This document shows positions 47,293 to 56,065 of a stretch of 64,000 bases of DNA, in pieces. The DNA comes from Campylobacter sp. MIT 99-7217 (GTDB taxonomy: Bacteria; Campylobacterota; Campylobacteria; Campylobacterales; Campylobacteraceae): the NCBI RefSeq assembly GCF_006864365.1, contig NZ_QHLJ01000006.1, forward strand, positions 1 through 64,000. The letters run 5' to 3'. The position numbers were made by a program, and so were the translations under genes. Under the pieces are notes generated by a model. The model was given only the letters and a program-made list of their open reading frames with translations. It was not told the origin of the DNA and did not search any database. How positions within the stretch are numbered: the stretch's first letter is position 1; the number at the start of each line of letters is the position of its first letter.

Positions 47293-47316
47293 ATTTAGCC
47301 CGGCTGGGCTAAATTT
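47291..47316 (+). terminator. terminator of putA-putP
   Basis: AAATTTAGCCC / GGGCTAAATTT around GGCT starts at the putP stop codon, followed by GGTGTTTTAATTTTT. It separates the housekeeping operon from the restriction island. Confidence 0.85.
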
Positions 47317-47434
47317 GGTGTTTTAATTTTTAAAAATTTTTATCAGTTTTGGAATTTTATATAAATTGTAATTTTATGCAAGAACAAATATGCTATAATC
47401 AATATCTAAAAAATTTATTAACAAAGGCTAAGCT

Positions 47435-48430
47435 ATGGTAAGAGTTTTAGACCTCTTTTCTGGTGCTGGTGGATTTTCACTAGGATTTTTACAAGAAAAA
47501 GGTTTTGAAGTTAAGCTCTGTATTGATAATAACTATAAACTCTTTCAAACTTACATAAAAAATTTTCCAAAAATAAGGCATTTAAATAGAGATATCACGA
47601 GTTTTTCTCTACAGGACATACAAGGCTTACAAGAAAGATATAAATTTAATATAATTATTGGTGGTCCTCCTTGTCAAGGTTTTTCTTTAGCTGGGAAAAT
47701 AGGGAGAAAAGAAAGTTTAGACAAGCGTAACGATTTATTTTTATCTTATCTTAATTTTGTAAAAATTATACAACCTGAAGTCTTTGTAATGGAGAATGTG
47801 GCCACTCTTAAAAGACATAATGGTGGTAAAACTTTAGAAAATATAGAAACTAAATTTAAAGAGCTAGGATATATTATTAAGCATGAAATTTTAAATGCTA
47901 GTGATTACGGCATAGCACAAAATAGGAGAAGAATATTTATTATAGGAACAAAACATAAAGGATTTAACTTCCCCACTAAAAATAGAAATAAGATAAGTAT
48001 AAAAGAATGCATAGGAGATTTACCTCCTTTAAAAAGTGGAGAAAATTCCAAAATACCAAATCATAAAGCAATGCTTCATTCAAAACAGATGTTAGAAAAA
48101 ATGTCTTTTGTTAAAGATGGCTTAGGTAGAGAATGTATCCCTGAAGAGCTTAGACCAAAAAGTGGCGATGTAAGAAAATACATAAGATATAAGAGCAATG
48201 AACCTTCAATAACTATAACAGGAGATATGAGAAAAGTTTTTCATTATTCTCAAAATAGAGCTTTAAGTGCTAGAGAATTAGCAAGATTACAAAGTTTTCC
48301 AGATAGTTTTATTTTTTATGGTAATTCTATAGACATACAGCAACAAATAGGCAACGCTGTGCCTGTTAAATTAGCACATTTAATAGCTAAAGAAGTAAAA
48401 AAATATTTAGAGGCAAATCATCTTGTTTAG
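47435..48430 (+). CDS. C5-cytosine DNA methyltransferase
   Basis: This is a 331-residue methyltransferase with motif I LDLFSGAGGFSLGF, the catalytic motif IV GGPPCQGFSLAGK (Cys near 79), ENVATLKRH (motif VI), QNRRRIFIIGTK (motif VIII) and a final IGNAVPVKLAHLIAKEV. It heads a three-gene restriction-modification cluster. Target recognition lies between motifs VIII and IX (about residues 200-270) and the sequence gives no specificity. The gene is visibly richer in AT and in AGA and ATA codons than its neighbours, suggesting acquisition. Confidence 0.93.
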   Translation: MVRVLDLFSGAGGFSLGFLQEKGFEVKLCIDNNYKLFQTYIKNFPKIRHLNRDITSFSLQDIQGLQERYKFNIIIGGPPCQGFSLAGKIGRKESLDKRNDLFLSYLNFVKIIQPEVFVMENVATLKRHNGGKTLENIETKFKELGYIIKHEILNASDYGIAQNRRRIFIIGTKHKGFNFPTKNRNKISIKECIGDLPPLKSGENSKIPNHKAMLHSKQMLEKMSFVKDGLGRECIPEELRPKSGDVRKYIRYKSNEPSITITGDMRKVFHYSQNRALSARELARLQSFPDSFIFYGNSIDIQQQIGNAVPVKLAHLIAKEVKKYLEANHLV

Positions 48431-49436
48431 TAATTATCCAACAGTTAACTATATTGGTAATAAGCTAAAAGTATCACAGTGGATTATTGATAAGCTTCCT
48501 ATTCGAAAAGGTAAGGTGCTTGACTTATTTTGTGGTGGTTGTTCTATGTCTTATAAATTTAAACAACATGGGTTTTGTGTCTATGCAAATGATGTTTTAT
48601 ATTCAAATTTTGCTCTAGCTAAAGCTTTAATCGAGAATCATAAAGAACGCTTAAAACTTGACAATATAGAACTGGAAAAATTTTATAATTTAAAAAATTA
48701 TTTGTCACTACAATGGATGGTTAATAAACTTTATTTTGACTATGAAGTAAGGGAATTGGTCAGCTTAAAAAACTATTCACAACAATTAAAATCTTATGAT
48801 AAATTTATATTTTTATCGCTACTTAGAAGAGCAATGATTAGAAAAATTCCATACTCTAGAATGACTATGAAATGGGAAGAGATAGTAAAATTTAGAGATG
48901 AGGAGTTAAGCTATCAAAAATATAAAAGACGCAGGGCATACCATAATAAACCTTTTTTATATCACATTAACAAAGAAATGCAAACTTATAATTTAGCAGT
49001 ATTTGATAATCAACAAAAAAATAAAGCTTTTCAAATGGATTGCTTACAACTAATAAAAAAGTTTGAAAGAGATAAAGAAAGCTTTGATTTGGTGTATATC
49101 GATCCTCCGTATCCATCAACTATGAATAACTATTTGGGTTTTTATGGTGGTTTTGATAAGGTATTCGAAAAAGAGTTGAGTAAAATCACAGATTTCACTA
49201 AAAAAGATAGCTTTTTAGATAATTTTGTGTTATTGCTTAATGAATGTAAAAAGATATCTAAGGTTGTGGCTTTAAGTCTTAATAATAAATGCACACCGAG
49301 TGTAAAGGATATACAAAGTGAAATACAAAAAATTTCAAAAAATATTATGATATTTGAAAAACCTCATGTATATAAGGTAACTGGTAAAAATAATAAAAAA
49401 ATACACAAAGAATTACTAATGGTTATTATTTTTTAA
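48423..49436 (+). CDS. D12-class N6-adenine DNA methyltransferase
   Basis: This 337-residue protein has VNYIGNKLKVSQWI and LDLFCGGCSMSYKFKQHG (SAM-binding FxG region) at the N-terminus and the catalytic DPPYPSTMNNYLGFY at about 222-236, the order of D12/alpha-class adenine methyltransferases. The start is TTG overlapping the stop of the cytosine methyltransferase by 8 bases, with GAGG upstream, so the two are coupled. Two methyltransferases with different base targets in one system usually mean that the recognition site is asymmetric and each strand is modified by a different enzyme. Confidence 0.9.
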   Translation: MFSNYPTVNYIGNKLKVSQWIIDKLPIRKGKVLDLFCGGCSMSYKFKQHGFCVYANDVLYSNFALAKALIENHKERLKLDNIELEKFYNLKNYLSLQWMVNKLYFDYEVRELVSLKNYSQQLKSYDKFIFLSLLRRAMIRKIPYSRMTMKWEEIVKFRDEELSYQKYKRRRAYHNKPFLYHINKEMQTYNLAVFDNQQKNKAFQMDCLQLIKKFERDKESFDLVYIDPPYPSTMNNYLGFYGGFDKVFEKELSKITDFTKKDSFLDNFVLLLNECKKISKVVALSLNNKCTPSVKDIQSEIQKISKNIMIFEKPHVYKVTGKNNKKIHKELLMVIIF

Positions 49437-49450
49437 AAAGGGGAAATAAT

Positions 49451-50518
49451 ATGTCCCAAATTTATGAAACTTATTGGAAGCTTACTTTAGAATATAGTGA
49501 TTTTGCGAGTAAAAATTTTAATGAGTGTTTAAAAATTATTGTTGATTTTATTGACACACATGATATGAGTGAATACTCCAAATATCTATATGAGGACTTG
49601 CAAAAAGAAGTCTTTAAGTTTAATCCAAAAAGAAATTATGCCTCTGTTAGAAAGTCCATCAATCAATTTTTAAAATTGGGATTTATTAATAATTTTTTAC
49701 ACTCATATCACCCAAAAACAAAAGATTTTTTGAGAGAAACAGATGTTGAGATAAAGAAAAGAATTTACTCTGAGATATTGTATGATAATGCTAGTTTTGG
49801 GCGTTCTGTAACAGAACCCTGTGATGTTAAGGAGATTAATTTTCTTATAAAGACAATGCAAGTTTGTAAAAGCATTAATAAAGATAATCTATCGGCAATT
49901 ATGATGCAAAACATAAACCAAAAAGCATATCTTAAACAAAATGAGTTAGATTCAATCACGGAACTCGCAATAAAAAGAGGCTTTATAAACAGAAAATATA
50001 ATCAAGTAAATTATCTTTTCAATATCTGTAAAAATATTTTAACGGGAATTTATATAGATTCTAAGCATAGATTGACACTAGAAAAACCAGAATTTAGTGA
50101 TAGCGAAAAAGACATATCTAAAACAAGAGATGCTTATAAGCAAACTCTGTACAAATATGATTTATATAATGAAAGCAAAAAACTTAATAATGAAATAATT
50201 TGTTTCGTTGAAAATATAAAATATCCAGTTCTTATTGCTTCTCATATTAAGCCTTTTATAAAATGCAAAGAACAAGAACAATTTGATAGCAATAATGGGC
50301 TTTTACTATCAAAAAATCTAGATTATTTATTTGATAATGGATGGATTAGCTTTAAAAACAATGGTGAAATCTTATGTGCCAAAAATATGGATTTAAAACT
50401 ACAAAAATATTTATCTGACAAAACACTTGATGCAAAATATCTTAATGCTCGTAGAATTAAATACTTGGAATACCATAGAAAATATGTTTTCGATGATGAT
50501 AAGTCTTATAAATTTTAA
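49451..50518 (+). CDS. HNH restriction endonuclease (putative type II)
   Basis: This 355-residue protein has a C-terminal HNH_2-type nuclease: PVLIASHIKPFIKCKEQEQF with SNNGLLLSKNLDYLFDNGWISF (His, Asn-Asn, later His/Asp set). The helical N-terminal two-thirds probably reads the DNA site. It starts ATG with AAGGGGAAA before it, 14 bases after the adenine methyltransferase. HNH endonucleases with paired m5C and m6A methyltransferases are known, for instance type IIS systems recognising short asymmetric sites. Activity and specificity are inferred. Confidence 0.8.
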   Translation: MSQIYETYWKLTLEYSDFASKNFNECLKIIVDFIDTHDMSEYSKYLYEDLQKEVFKFNPKRNYASVRKSINQFLKLGFINNFLHSYHPKTKDFLRETDVEIKKRIYSEILYDNASFGRSVTEPCDVKEINFLIKTMQVCKSINKDNLSAIMMQNINQKAYLKQNELDSITELAIKRGFINRKYNQVNYLFNICKNILTGIYIDSKHRLTLEKPEFSDSEKDISKTRDAYKQTLYKYDLYNESKKLNNEIICFVENIKYPVLIASHIKPFIKCKEQEQFDSNNGLLLSKNLDYLFDNGWISFKNNGEILCAKNMDLKLQKYLSDKTLDAKYLNARRIKYLEYHRKYVFDDDKSYKF

Positions 50519-50609
50519 TATTTTATCTTCGCATATATCACAATAAATTAAATAAATCTTATTAACTTAAATATAATTAAAATTTTAAATTTTTTAAGCG
50601 TAAAATTGA

Positions 50610-50615
50610 TATAAT
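50610..50615 (+). promoter_or_regulatory. consensus sigma-70 -10 upstream of the gene at 50648
   Basis: TATAAT preceded by TTTTTAAGCGTAAAATTGA fits the Campylobacter pattern of an extended AT-rich region and a strict -10. Transcription is predicted near 50622. Confidence 0.6.
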
Positions 50616-50647
50616 TTACACTCAGTTTTTTCGCTTAAGGAAATTTC

Positions 50648-51277
50648 ATGCTCAAAGAAATGCTAGAAATAAAAAAAGAAATGGAACCCATAGTTCATGA
50701 TGCTAATGTAAAGCTTAATTTGATCGCAAGAGAAGTGATCACAAGAAAAAAAGAATATGAAATTTATGGCCCTATGATCGATAGAATTTATCTTGATAAT
50801 GCCATTTATGTTAAGGTCATGTCAAGTGGCAGGGATTCAAAAAGTGATAAAGTGGATATTAAAAATGGCTTTTATATGGTTTTTGTTGCTCCTGAAAAGG
50901 GGACAACTGAGGAGATTAAAAATAAACTAAAAATCGCCTATACCGCATTTGATGATAAATTTATCAAGGATTTGATCCGTCTTTATCAAAGATTTAAAGA
51001 AATTGTTTCTAAAACTCAAGCAACCTTAGCCAAGTCTTCTAATATGGACGTTTTGGTAGAAACAAATTTAGGCGAGGCTACTGCTACTTCTAAATTTGTT
51101 ATCACTATAAAATATACCTTACCCGGTCAAAAACTCAATAAAGAAAATATAAAATCAGCCGGAAGCTTTAGAGATATGAAAAATATCATTAATCTCATCG
51201 TAGAAAAAAGCACAGATTCAAAAGTTTGTGATAAGCTTTTAGACGATGTGGAAAGATATTTTATCGGTTCTCATTAA
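50648..51277 (+). CDS. hypothetical protein
   Basis: This soluble 209-residue protein has no signal, membrane segment or recognised motif. It begins MLKEMLEIKKEMEPIVHDAN; a middle beta-rich part (GFYMVFVAPEKGTTEE) is followed by helices (KFIKDLIRLYQRFKEIVSKTQ). ATG with TTAAGG upstream; own promoter at 50610-50615. It stands between the restriction island and the dynamin-like operon and reads towards the latter. I do not recognise a family. Confidence 0.7.
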   Translation: MLKEMLEIKKEMEPIVHDANVKLNLIAREVITRKKEYEIYGPMIDRIYLDNAIYVKVMSSGRDSKSDKVDIKNGFYMVFVAPEKGTTEEIKNKLKIAYTAFDDKFIKDLIRLYQRFKEIVSKTQATLAKSSNMDVLVETNLGEATATSKFVITIKYTLPGQKLNKENIKSAGSFRDMKNIINLIVEKSTDSKVCDKLLDDVERYFIGSH

Positions 51278-51546
51278 GGGCTAAATTTAATAATTTAAGC
51301 TAGTAAATAAGCTAAAATTTGATAAAGATACAAGCAAATTTTCTTAAGGGATCAAAAAGCCCTTTACAAAGAAATTTGCTTGAGTATTTTTAATTTATCT
51401 TAAAATCCTAGCTCAATCATTCTTATCCCCTTATATTTTAAGTTCGTTTGTAAATCTTACAGCTTCATTGAGCTAAGCCCTTAGATAAGGGCTTAAATTT
51501 AAGGATTTTTGAGTGCAATAAATAATTCAAATCATCAAGGCTAGGT
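51278..51546. other. gene-free gap with two structured inverted repeats
   Basis: Nested structure at 51331-51382: outer arms CAAGCAAATTT / AAATTTGCTTG, inner AAGGG / CCCTT. A second palindrome TAAGCCCTTA / TAAGGGCTTA lies at 51474-51495, probably a terminator for the minus-strand dynamin operon or the plus-strand gene. No coding sequence is visible between converging genes. Confidence 0.5.
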
Positions 51547-53247
51547 TTATTTTTCTACCTTAAATTCTACCTCGATGATCTCGCCATCACTTAGCCATTT
51601 TTGAAAGGCTTTTTGATTTTCTTCTTGTTTTAAAATGCCCTCTTCAAGCTCTTTAAGACTTTGTTCTAGTTTGAAAGCTTCTGGGAAAAAACGCTCCTTA
51701 AAATTTGTATCATCATCAACCAAATCTAAAATTTCTTTTTTTTGGCTTTCAAAATCCGCTCTCATTTTGCCTTTAGCCTCTTCAAATTCTTTTTGTCTTT
51801 GAGCTTGTTTATAACTATCCCAAATTTCCAAAGCTACACCAACTACAGCCAAAACAGCACTAGCCTTAGAAGCCAAATTTACAGCACCCCAAGGCTTAAA
51901 TTTCAAACCCAAATCAAGCCCTATCATTTTAGCGCCCTTTACTATAGTATCTCTTGCTAATTTTACATTTGTAGCATTCATGATCTTAGGATCTGCTAAA
52001 AATTTCACACCCTTTTTTGTTAGCTCTGAGCTTACAAACTGATGAAACATACTCACTTCAGAATCAAAATAAGTACAAACCTTGTGAATTTCTCCTTTTA
52101 TTCTGCCTGTTTGTCTTTCAAACTCATTTTGCACCCTCGCATCTATATTTGAACCACCCTCGCCTATTTCTGCTACGATAAAATCATTGATCGTTTCCAT
52201 ACTTGTGCCATCAAGTTGTTTGATCAAATCACTAAAATAATTCACAGCAAATTCTCTTATCTTTATCCTAGCTCTTGTAAGTTCTTCATTTAAAACTGAA
52301 AGATCTTTTTGGGTTTTTTTATAAATATTATCAAGTTTTAAAAGTTCCTCATTAAGAACCTGATTTGCTTCCTTTGCTGTAGGAAGTTGCTTGTAGAGTA
52401 TATCTTGGATAATGCTTTGCTTTGCTTCCTCAACAAGGGCTAATTTGCCTCCATTTTGAGAGATTTTTTCCTTAGTAGCTTTTTGTAAATTTTCAATATG
52501 AGAAAGTTTTTTAAACTCCTCTAAATGCGAAAGCCAATACTCAGCACCCTCATCAAAAGGATTTGCAGCTACTGCGACAACACATAAATTTTGTTTTTCC
52601 TCAGCACTTAAATCAATAAGTTCTTCTAATCTTGAGCTTACATTTTGCTTTTTAATCTCAAAAGCTTTTTGATACTCTAACTCATCTTCTACATCAGCTA
52701 TCTCATCAAAACGACTTAAAACAAAAATAGTTCTTGACAAAAGATTTAAACTTCTAAAAAGCCAGTTTAAATCCTCTTTATGACTATCTTTGATAGGATT
52801 TGATGAGTTTAAAACATAAAGTATGATATGAGCCTCGCTAATGTATTTTTTTGTGATATCCTTGTATTTTTCGATCTTTTTTTCATCATTGATCTTTTCT
52901 TTAAAGCCAAAAAGTCCCGGAGTATCGATAAGCTCTAAATCATCATCTATGTTATAAACAGCCACTTCATCGCTTGATTCTTGATGATTGATTTTCATGC
53001 TTTGTTTGTCAAATTTTTCAAGCCAAGCTGCTGCTATGCTTGTTTTGCCCTCTGAAAAACCGCCAATAAGAGCTATTTTAAGCTTTTGTTCGCTTACACC
53101 GCTTAAAGCTGTTTGAAGCTTTTTAAAATAAGCCTCATCAATTTCAACGCCTAAGACCTTACCCTCAGTGATGAAAGCAAGAAGCTTATTTAAAGCCTCT
53201 TCGTTTTTGCTTTTTTGTCCTTTAAACTCACTTAGTGTTTGATTCAT
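51547..53247 (-). CDS. dynamin-like GTPase, smaller partner (LeoA-like)
   Basis: This 566-residue protein has a GTPase head: G1 GGFSEGKTS (near 62), G3 DTPGLFG (near 109), G4 RFDE in LSRFDEI. It is followed by long helices (KTQKDLSVLNEELTRARIKIREF) and a hydrophobic pair (AVLAVVGVALEIWDS) near residue 470, then a charged tail. The overall plan of GTPase, coiled coil and short membrane-binding part is that of bacterial dynamins such as LeoA. It overlaps the larger partner by 4 bases (ATGA), so the two are made together, as in paired dynamin systems of Campylobacter. Confidence 0.8.
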   Translation of the reverse strand: MNQTLSEFKGQKSKNEEALNKLLAFITEGKVLGVEIDEAYFKKLQTALSGVSEQKLKIALIGGFSEGKTSIAAAWLEKFDKQSMKINHQESSDEVAVYNIDDDLELIDTPGLFGFKEKINDEKKIEKYKDITKKYISEAHIILYVLNSSNPIKDSHKEDLNWLFRSLNLLSRTIFVLSRFDEIADVEDELEYQKAFEIKKQNVSSRLEELIDLSAEEKQNLCVVAVAANPFDEGAEYWLSHLEEFKKLSHIENLQKATKEKISQNGGKLALVEEAKQSIIQDILYKQLPTAKEANQVLNEELLKLDNIYKKTQKDLSVLNEELTRARIKIREFAVNYFSDLIKQLDGTSMETINDFIVAEIGEGGSNIDARVQNEFERQTGRIKGEIHKVCTYFDSEVSMFHQFVSSELTKKGVKFLADPKIMNATNVKLARDTIVKGAKMIGLDLGLKFKPWGAVNLASKASAVLAVVGVALEIWDSYKQAQRQKEFEEAKGKMRADFESQKKEILDLVDDDTNFKERFFPEAFKLEQSLKELEEGILKQEENQKAFQKWLSDGEIIEVEFKVEK

Positions 53248-55292
53248 TTCATTTCCTTTTTAATTGAAGTTTCTAAGTCTTTTAATTTTGTTTTGATTTG
53301 TTCTAAATTTTCAATGCTATCCCTAGTATTTTTTATAGGCACATGAAGCTCTATTTTTATACTTTCTATGGTTTGAGTGATTTTTGGCTTATTTTGTTCA
53401 AGCTGTTTTTCTATATCCTCATAAATTTCTTGTCCGATTTGTCTTAGGTTCTCATCTACTGCCTTTTTTTGCTGAGCTTTTTTATAGCTTGAGCTAAGAG
53501 ATTTCCAAATTGCTTTAACTACACTTACAATAGCTCCTAAAACAGTTAGCCCTATCGCAACCCAACCAATAGGATTCCAAATCATAAGCACACCAAGCCC
53601 AGCAAGTGAGCCAAAAAGACGCATTTTATCGATCCCACTATCTATATTTATATCTAGCCTATAACCAAAATCATTAGCCATCTCCACTCCTGCCATAGCC
53701 TTAGTAGCACCAAGAACTCTGCTTTTGTATTGCTCTAGTTCTCTTTCGATCTTTTCTAAAAATTCTTTTTGCACTTCATTTGAAGCTTCTTTTATACTCT
53801 CACCTAAGCCCTCAAACTTAGCTTTTACAACCCTTTCAAATTTAGCCTTAAACTCGCTATCCTTAACATCAGTTTCTATGTAATTATACATTTCATCGCG
53901 AATTTCTCTTTTTAGCTTATCAACTTGCTTTTGAGCATTATCTTGTAAGTCGTTGATGAAATTTTTTGTTGAAATATCTAAATTGTTGCAAGTATCTTCT
54001 TTGGCATTCTCAAGCTCTTTTAAAAAAGGTTTGAGGATTTTTTCTATGGTGGATTGAAGCTCGTGTATGAAGTTAGCCACCACGACTAAAGCCTTATTGA
54101 AATTTGATCTTTTAATCTTTTGCTTAGAATTACTTATAAGCTCTGTGCTTAAAAATTTAATAAAGGCATTGAAATTTGACTTTTCAAGTAGGGTATCTGG
54201 AGAAAACTTAGCTATAAATTTCTGTCTTTTTTCAAAAAGCTCTGTTTTAGGGGCTAAATGCGAAGAAAGGGCGTAAAATGCAAGTTGTGCGCAAAGTTCT
54301 TTATGCCCTGCATAATGATCTTTTAAAAGCTCTTTCATTTTTTCATCTAAAACCTTTAAGCTATCTTTTTCATTTTCATTTACAAGCTCTTTTTCTAAGG
54401 CTCTAGGACTTGTAAGAGGCTTGTTAAATAGAGTATAAACCTCAGTTTGTGCATTAAGCTGAGCTTTGATCTTTTCAAGAGTTCCTTTTTTGTTTTCATC
54501 GCCTTTTTGTGGTGGTGTTGGCTCTTTTTTGATATAAAAAATAGCGTGAGCCTTTCTTGTCGCATTATTTATCTCATCAATAACGATTTTTTCATTTCCC
54601 TCAATGCCCGGCACATCAAGCAGAGTAAATTTTTCTCCCTCATAAGAAAAATTATAAGCCGTAACAGCTCTAGTAAAATCACTCCTACCATCGCCTATAA
54701 TGCTTCCATCTTGAAATTTTGAAAGCTCATTTAAAAGGGCTTTTTGTGTATCTTGTAAATCCTTGTTTTTTTGATCTAAATTTTTGATTTCTTTTTGGGC
54801 ATTATAAAATTCTTTTTTAAGTAATTTTTCCTTTTTATAAAAACCCAAAAACAAAAAAATCTTAAAGAAAAATCCCCTACTTTCAAGCTCTTTTATTTTA
54901 GGCTCTAAATCCTTTACCCTCGAATTTAAAGCATCAAGTTCTAAGCTTAATTCCTCACTAAATTTTAAATTTCTTTCATAATTTGGATAAATTTGATCAA
55001 ATTCAAATTCTTGCTTTTGCTTACTTTCTTCTTTAAAATAAATCCTTAAAGCCTCTATAAGAGTTGATTTACCTGCATTTGTTTCTCCATAAAAGGCTAT
55101 GGTAAAGCTGTCCCATTCTTGATTTTTAGCAAGTTCTTCAAGCTCTTTTGTATTTTCTTCTTCAAATTTTTCAAAAATTTGCAAGGCGTTTTGATTGACT
55201 TCGCTATTTTTATTATCCTTGCTTTGCAGTAAAATATCTTTTGTTTTTTGAATGCTTTGTTTGATTTCATTATAAATATTTTCTGTTTGCAT
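53244..55292 (-). CDS. dynamin-like GTPase, larger partner
   Basis: This 682-residue protein has GETNAGKST (G1, near 65), VPGIEGNEKI (G3) and a later FNKP (G4). Between G1 and G3 lies a long coiled-coil insert (about residues 95-185). Near the C-terminus a strongly hydrophobic segment (FGSLAGLGVLMIWNPIGWVAIGLTVLGAIVSVV) is the likely membrane paddle. Dynamin pairs act on membranes (fusion, stress protection, vesicle formation, chromosome-linked roles in some species); the task here is unknown. Its promoter holds an A13 tract (55332-55344) right before TATAAT. Confidence 0.82.
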   Translation of the reverse strand: MQTENIYNEIKQSIQKTKDILLQSKDNKNSEVNQNALQIFEKFEEENTKELEELAKNQEWDSFTIAFYGETNAGKSTLIEALRIYFKEESKQKQEFEFDQIYPNYERNLKFSEELSLELDALNSRVKDLEPKIKELESRGFFFKIFLFLGFYKKEKLLKKEFYNAQKEIKNLDQKNKDLQDTQKALLNELSKFQDGSIIGDGRSDFTRAVTAYNFSYEGEKFTLLDVPGIEGNEKIVIDEINNATRKAHAIFYIKKEPTPPQKGDENKKGTLEKIKAQLNAQTEVYTLFNKPLTSPRALEKELVNENEKDSLKVLDEKMKELLKDHYAGHKELCAQLAFYALSSHLAPKTELFEKRQKFIAKFSPDTLLEKSNFNAFIKFLSTELISNSKQKIKRSNFNKALVVVANFIHELQSTIEKILKPFLKELENAKEDTCNNLDISTKNFINDLQDNAQKQVDKLKREIRDEMYNYIETDVKDSEFKAKFERVVKAKFEGLGESIKEASNEVQKEFLEKIERELEQYKSRVLGATKAMAGVEMANDFGYRLDINIDSGIDKMRLFGSLAGLGVLMIWNPIGWVAIGLTVLGAIVSVVKAIWKSLSSSYKKAQQKKAVDENLRQIGQEIYEDIEKQLEQNKPKITQTIESIKIELHVPIKNTRDSIENLEQIKTKLKDLETSIKKEMK

Positions 55293-55322
55293 TTGCGTCC
55301 TTAAATTTGTAGTAAAATCAGC

Positions 55323-55328
55323 ATTATA
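55323..55328 (-). promoter_or_regulatory. -10 of the dynamin operon
   Basis: TATAAT on the minus strand, 30 bases upstream of the ATG at 55292, with AAGG before the start codon. The A13 tract ends three bases upstream of it. Confidence 0.65.
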
Positions 55329-55331
55329 TCG

Positions 55332-55344
55332 TTTTTTTTTTTTT
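55332..55344. repeat. homopolymeric T13/A13 tract in the dynamin-operon promoter
   Basis: Thirteen T on the plus strand (A on the coding strand) begin 3 bases upstream of the -10. Slippage here would change promoter spacing or bendability. Confidence 0.85.
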
Positions 55345-55441
55345 TGTAAATCCTAAAACTTCTTAATGAATTTTTAAGCTTTTAAACTTGAAATTTTAAT
55401 TGATATAAATTTAAACAAGCTTATGTAAATAACTAAAATTT

Positions 55442-55933
55442 TTAAGAAGAAGTTTTTGAAAGTTTAAAACGCACATTCATAGCATGAGTTAAAGCTATGG
55501 CTATAGCGTCTGTGATATCTAAAGGCTTGATATCTTTTGTGATACCAAGCATTTTTTTTACCATAAAAGCCACTTGTTCCTTTGTTGCTTTTGCCTTGCC
55601 TGTTATAGTTTTTTTGATTTGTAAAGGCGTGTATTCGCTAAATTCGCCGTGGATTTGCAAGATTTTAAGGCTTAAAGCCCCACGAAATTGCGCTAGTTTT
55701 AGCACGGTTTTTGGATTATAAGCAAAGAAAATATCCTCTATAGCCACCTCATCAAAGTTATGAGCCTTAAAAACAAGATCGAGCCCCTCGCAAAGCTCTG
55801 TGATTTGATACTGCAAGGTAGAAGGCTTTATCTTGATAAGCCCAGCTTCTATGAGTGTGCTTTTTTGATTTTTAAGCTCTATGATAGCATAACCACAAAA
55901 GCGAGTTCCCGGATCAATGCCTAGAATTTTCAA
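55442..55933 (-). CDS. ruvC: crossover junction endodeoxyribonuclease RuvC
   Basis: RuvC cuts Holliday junctions as a dimer. The protein has 163 residues (family 155-175) with the first catalytic Asp in [16 protein letters not shown], Glu in [20 protein letters not shown] and the terminal Asp pair in [14 protein letters not shown]. It ends the replication-origin block on the left and is divergent from dnaA; in C. jejuni it is likewise the last gene before the origin. Confidence 0.96.
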   Translation of the reverse strand: MKILGIDPGTRFCGYAIIELKNQKSTLIEAGLIKIKPSTLQYQITELCEGLDLVFKAHNFDEVAIEDIFFAYNPKTVLKLAQFRGALSLKILQIHGEFSEYTPLQIKKTITGKAKATKEQVAFMVKKMLGITKDIKPLDITDAIAIALTHAMNVRFKLSKTSS

Positions 55934-55958
55934 TGCTTAGTCCTTATTATAATTTTAG

Positions 55959-56041
55959 AAATTTCACAGCTGTGAAATTTAATTGTGTGAATAAAACAAA
56001 ATTTTAACCATTTTTTATAAAATTTAAGATAAAATCACAAG
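55959..56041. other. left part of the replication origin (upstream of dnaA)
   Basis: A 22-base perfect palindrome lies at 55959-55980; its half-site is AAATTTCACAG, so each half holds TTTCACA. At 55986-55994 TGTGAATAA is an exact DnaA box (TTATTCACA on the minus strand). A T-rich stretch follows (55995-56038), suited to opening. Origins in Campylobacterota can be bipartite, with DnaA boxes on both sides of dnaA. Confidence 0.65.
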
Positions 56042-56065
56042 TTTAAATCAAAAGGATAAAAATTA

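Noticed and set aside
41761-47434. tmRNA as attachment site for an island carrying the restriction genes
   Set aside because: No second copy of the tmRNA 3' end and no integrase were found; putA-putP lie between.
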